A stretch of DNA of 64,000 nt, taken from Clostridia bacterium. Lineage in GTDB: Bacteria; Bacillota; Clostridia; Oscillospirales; Acutalibacteraceae. Positions 61,801 to 64,000 of this stretch are shown in pieces (positions within the stretch are counted from its first letter, which is position 1; the number at the start of each line of letters is the position of its first letter). The notes beneath the pieces are model-generated. The model was given only the letters and a program-made list of their open reading frames with translations. It did not search any database and was not told the origin of the DNA. Position numbers and translations under genes: made by a program. The DNA is taken from assembly GCA_017937865.1 (NCBI GenBank), contig JAGBCU010000062.1:1-64000 (forward strand). The letters are read 5' to 3'.

Positions 61801-62393
61801 AAAACGAAATCGACGAAAAACAAGTAAATTTCTTGTGCGTTGTAACGTCAATTAAAAAGAAGGTAACTAAAAAAGACGATATAATGGCATTTTGTAACGT
61901 TGAAGACGTTTACGGCAGTATTGAGCTTGTTGCTTTTCCGAAAATTCTTGCTATGTACGGAAATCTACTCAATATAGGTAGCATTATACTCGTACAAGGC
62001 AGAATTTCAGTTAAGGATGAAGAAATTAAGCTTTTAGCCGAAACTATAACAAAAGCACCCGAAAAAGTAGAGGATATCCCTCAAAAGCTTATAAAAACAT
62101 CGGTAAATAATGCCCATAGCAATTCACAAGATGAAAATAAAAAGCCTTCAACCGAAAACGAGAAAAAGAAAAAAGGTATATTCTTACGAATTGACAGTGA
62201 AAATTCAGTATTAGTAGAGAAAACTAAAAATCTTATTTCAATTTTTGAGGGTGATATCCCCGTTTTTATCTACAGAAATGATTTGAAGAAATACGATTTT
62301 CTCGGTATTGAATATTTGACTTCAATTAACGGGCCTATGATTAAAGAATTAAAAATAATGTACGGGGACGATAATGTTGCCGTGAGGAATTAA
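58851..62393 (+). CDS. dnaE: DNA polymerase III subunit alpha DnaE
   Basis: Replicative DNA polymerase subunit of the DnaE1 type (1,180 residues, no PolC-like exonuclease insertion). It shows the N-terminal PHP domain ([21 protein letters not shown]), the palm with PDIDIDF carrying the catalytic Asp residues, [24 protein letters not shown], and [11 protein letters not shown]. The HhH motif region ([13 protein letters not shown]) and an OB fold ([23 protein letters not shown]) follow. The C-terminal 120 residues are Lys/Asn-rich. It is coupled to araD, which is metabolically unrelated. Confidence 0.97.
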   Translation: [1180 protein letters not shown]

Positions 62394-62440
62394 TGCAACC
62401 GATTAAAATAAAACTTTTTAATTGATTTTACGAAAAACTA

Positions 62441-62469
62441 TTGACAAAGGGACTCAGATTTAATATAAT
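62441..62469 (+). promoter_or_regulatory. tRNA promoter
   Basis: TTGACA (62441-62446) and TATAAT (62464-62469) are 17 bases apart, a perfect consensus, 19 bases before tRNA-Met. Confidence 0.93.
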
Positions 62470-62488
62470 TCTATTCGTTGCAAAACAC

Positions 62489-62565
62489 GGACCATTAGCT
62501 CAGTTGGTTAGAGCAACCGGCTCATAACCGGTTGGTCCGGGGTTCGAGTCCCTGATGGTCCACCA
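62489..62565 (+). tRNA. tRNA-Met (CAU), elongator type
   Basis: The 77-base cloverleaf has acceptor GGACCAT/ATGGTCC, D-arm GCTCAGTTGGTTAGAGC, anticodon loop CTCATAA with CAT at 62523-62525, a T-arm with GGTTCGAGTCC, and encoded CCA. The lack of three G-C pairs next to the anticodon and the paired first base argue against initiator tRNA. A lysidine-modified Ile-CAU is less likely. Confidence 0.92.
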
Positions 62566-62567
62566 TA

Positions 62568-62587
62568 GCCGTCGCAACAGCGGCGGC
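62568..62587 (+). other. Hairpin between the two tRNAs
   Basis: GCCGTCGC (62568-62575), AACA loop, GCGGCGGC (62580-62587), with one G-T pair. No T-run follows, so it is probably a processing feature of the dicistronic tRNA transcript. Confidence 0.55.
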
Positions 62588-62595
62588 AGATATAT

Positions 62596-62671
62596 AGGGG
62601 TATAGCTCAGCAGGTAGAGCAGCGGTCTCCAAAACCGCGTGTCGTGAGTTCGATTCTTACTGCCCCTGCCA
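62596..62671 (+). tRNA. tRNA-Trp (CCA)
   Basis: The 76-base cloverleaf has acceptor AGGGGTA/TGCCCCT, D-arm GCTCAGCAGGTAGAGC, anticodon loop CTCCAAA with CCA at 62629-62631, T-loop GTTCGATTC and encoded CCA. Confidence 0.95.
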
Positions 62672-62705
62672 AAAAAATCCAAGTCGAAAGACTTGGATTT
62701 TTTTC
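62671..62705 (+). terminator. tRNA operon terminator
   Basis: AAAAATCCAAGTC (62673-62685), a GAAA tetraloop and GACTTGGATTTTT form a stem ending in a T-run, two bases after tRNA-Trp. Confidence 0.95.
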
Positions 62706-62707
62706 TT

Positions 62708-62861
62708 TTGTGTTCGTAGAACACAACTTCATTCGTCGACGAAAGACGACGACTTCATTTCAACTTGTTGAACTTCATAAGTTGCAAAAGAATGAAGTTG
62801 TGCCGTGTACAAATGAAGTGCTTCGCAATGAAGTATTACATAATGCAGTTGCCTTCGGCAA
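62708..62861. repeat. Hairpin array C (related to arrays A and B)
   Basis: Short stems are TTGTGTTC/GAACACAA (62708-62715/62719-62726), TCGTCG/CGACGA (62733-62738/62747-62752), TTCAA/TTGAA (62759-62763/62768-62772), TGC/GCA and TTGCC/GGCAA (62849-62853/62857-62861). They are separated by CTTCAT on the left and ATGAAG on the right. AACTTCAT (62771-62778) and ATGAAGTT (62792-62799) mark the centre where the orientation flips. The plan matches arrays A and B but uses a GAAG-type instead of a GAAAT-type linker. No gene is seen in this 240-base gap. Confidence 0.65.
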
Positions 62862-62868
62862 ACGTAAA

Positions 62869-62906
62869 AGCAAAGAAACCAAGTTTAATGTCCTGGTTTC
62901 TTTGCT
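62869..62906 (-). terminator. Sulfatase gene terminator
   Basis: AGCAAAGAAACCA (62869-62881) and TGGTTTCTTTGCT (62894-62906) form a perfect 13-bp stem. On the minus strand it is followed by TTTT, seven bases past the sulfatase stop. Confidence 0.85.
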
Positions 62907-62912
62907 GATTTA

Positions 62913-64000
62913 TCAATATTTCTTAAATTTTATATTCTTATGAAACCTTGGCTCTTTTTCTCCTGCTTTTATCATTTCTCTTGATAAAAGAGCTCTCATT
63001 TGCGCAATTACCTTACTGTAATTTTCATCGTTTATAAGATTATTTTTTTCGCAGGGGTCATTTTTTAAATCATAAAGAAAATCATCAAAATAATGTTTCG
63101 CATCGGGCTTGTGCCAACCTGAGCCTATAGCCTTTGCTGAATATTTCCAATTTTTCGTTCTTATGGCTCTCCCGATATGTGATTCACTAATCTGAATGAA
63201 AACACAATCTCTTTCGGGAACGTCAGTTTTGTTAACAGGAAGAACGTTACCCGAATAATTATCGGGAATAGTAATACCTGCAAGATTAAGCAGTGTGGGT
63301 GGTAAATCAATAAGACTTACAAGGGCAGAAATATTTTCTGCTTTTTTTACTGCACCGCCACCGAAAACAAGGGGTGTATGAGTACAGGAATCGTGACAAC
63401 TACGTTTATATTCAACGTTTCGTGTTTTAAAGTGGCAACCGTGGTCACTTGTGTATATTATGACGGTGTTATCATAAATGTCTTTCTTTTTTAGTAAATT
63501 AACCAGCTTACCTACGTTTTCGTCGAGTCTGTTTATTGCTGCAAGATAATCGGGGTATTCCTCGTTGTAATCACCCTTTAAGAATGATAAATCTTCGGGG
63601 ATAGGGTAGTCTCGATATTTTTCTACACTTTCAATAGGTCCTTCGAAATGCCCGCGGTCATTTTGGTGGTGGGGTTCCAGCTGTGAAATAAACATAAAAA
63701 ACGGTTTTTCGTTGTTGTGATTTTCAATGTATTCCAATGCGAAATCATTTATACAGTCGGCACGGTAACCCGTGAAATCAATTTTATTACCGTTTTCATC
63801 AAAAACGTAACCGTCGTAGCCGTGAGAGGTGAATTCTAAAACGTCGGCACCTCGCCAGTACTTGTAACCGCCTTGTTTTTCAATCGGCACGGCAGTTTTC
63901 TCACAATGTGTTCCAAATCCCTTTAATCTGTCTGAAGCAAGATGCCATTTGCCGATATAAGCGGTGTCATATCCGTTTTCATTAAAATAATCGGCTATTG
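62913..64000 (-). CDS. Sulfatase family protein (5' end outside the window)
   Basis: Hydrolase of sulfate esters, or a related phosphoesterase of the alkaline phosphatase superfamily. The frame is open to the window edge, beyond the first in-frame GTG at 63890. Those extra codons read GYDTAYIGKWHLAS, a hallmark sulfatase motif. Inside are PFFMFISQLEPHH, LAAINRLDENVGKLVNLL, VIIYTSDHGCHF (metal Asp/His) and the C-terminal LYDLKNDPCEKNNL. The formylglycine Cys/Ser motif lies upstream, outside the window, so activity cannot be judged. The C-terminal end is complete. Confidence 0.88.
   Translation of the reverse strand, partial: IADYFNENGYDTAYIGKWHLASDRLKGFGTHCEKTAVPIEKQGGYKYWRGADVLEFTSHGYDGYVFDENGNKIDFTGYRADCINDFALEYIENHNNEKPFFMFISQLEPHHQNDRGHFEGPIESVEKYRDYPIPEDLSFLKGDYNEEYPDYLAAINRLDENVGKLVNLLKKKDIYDNTVIIYTSDHGCHFKTRNVEYKRSCHDSCTHTPLVFGGGAVKKAENISALVSLIDLPPTLLNLAGITIPDNYSGNVLPVNKTDVPERDCVFIQISESHIGRAIRTKNWKYSAKAIGSGWHKPDAKHYFDDFLYDLKNDPCEKNNLINDENYSKVIAQMRALLSREMIKAGEKEPRFHKNIKFKKY

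Noticed and set aside
62500-62724. Minus-strand 74-residue frame over the tRNAs (contains IRDSNPGPTGYEPVALTN)
   Set aside because: This is the well-known spurious translation of antisense tRNA sequence.

Overview
The window looks like a chromosomal stretch of an AT-rich, Gram-positive-type member of the class Clostridia, probably a gut Oscillospirales/Ruminococcaceae-like bacterium. The reasons are: many TTG/GTG starts with strong GGAGG-type ribosome binding sites; near-consensus TTGACA-N17-TATAAT promoters; Firmicutes-type genes (YhaM, mini-RNase III, YnbB-like protein, PcsB/CwlO-like hydrolase next to ftsEX); and the clostridial families DUF4830 and DUF4474. No phage, insertion sequence, CRISPR array or plasmid gene was seen. 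Gene identities rest on reading motifs in the translated sequence; no database search was run.

Layout. 1-515: two arrays of short hairpins with fixed linkers. 0.5-3.9 kb (minus): tRNA methylthiotransferase mtaB and a large secreted alpha/beta-hydrolase-like protein. 4-11.4 kb (plus): prepilin peptidase, a DUF4830 protein, rsuA-type pseudouridine synthase, a CdaR/PucR-type regulator, then ftsE-ftsX with a coiled-coil M23 peptidase, and an unknown protein. 11.4-15.1 kb: greA, a two-lobed lipoprotein with apparently permuted lobes, and (minus) gapA and a 2-hydroxyacid dehydrogenase. 15.2-24.8 kb: VTT membrane protein, galactokinase, GNAT, YnbB-like PLP enzyme, a class B PBP (minus), then tcdA-yhaM-prmA-dacF. 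24.9-33.7 kb: thrC, a phosphoesterase, then the protein quality-control run tig-clpP-clpX-lon-ysxC. 33.8-37.3 kb (minus): obgE-mrnC-lepA. 37.4-42.2 kb: small membrane protein behind GAACA-rich DNA, nnrD, nagB, HAD hydrolase and small envelope proteins.

42.2-50.8 kb is an aromatic amino acid operon: an aminotransferase, pheA, aroB, aroC, an aroE-aroK fusion, aroQ, aroA and DAHP synthase, mostly with overlapping or abutting reading frames. Its leader encodes a 23-residue peptide with seven Phe/Tyr residues followed by an intrinsic terminator, which suggests ribosome-mediated attenuation. 50.8-55.5 kb is an ECF sigma module (sigma factor, six-TM membrane protein, ABC ATPase, two paralogous permeases) behind an ECF-type promoter. 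55.6-58 kb (minus): phosphoesterase and DUF4474 lipoprotein. 58.1-62.4 kb: araD and dnaE. The end has tRNA-Met, tRNA-Trp, a third hairpin array and a sulfatase that runs off the window.

The observations most worth a second look are the Phe/Tyr leader peptide, the linker-separated hairpin arrays, the terminator-like hairpin that contains the dacF start codon, the ECF sigma-ABC module, the palindrome over the ftsEX promoter, the permuted binding protein and the histone-like tail of trigger factor.
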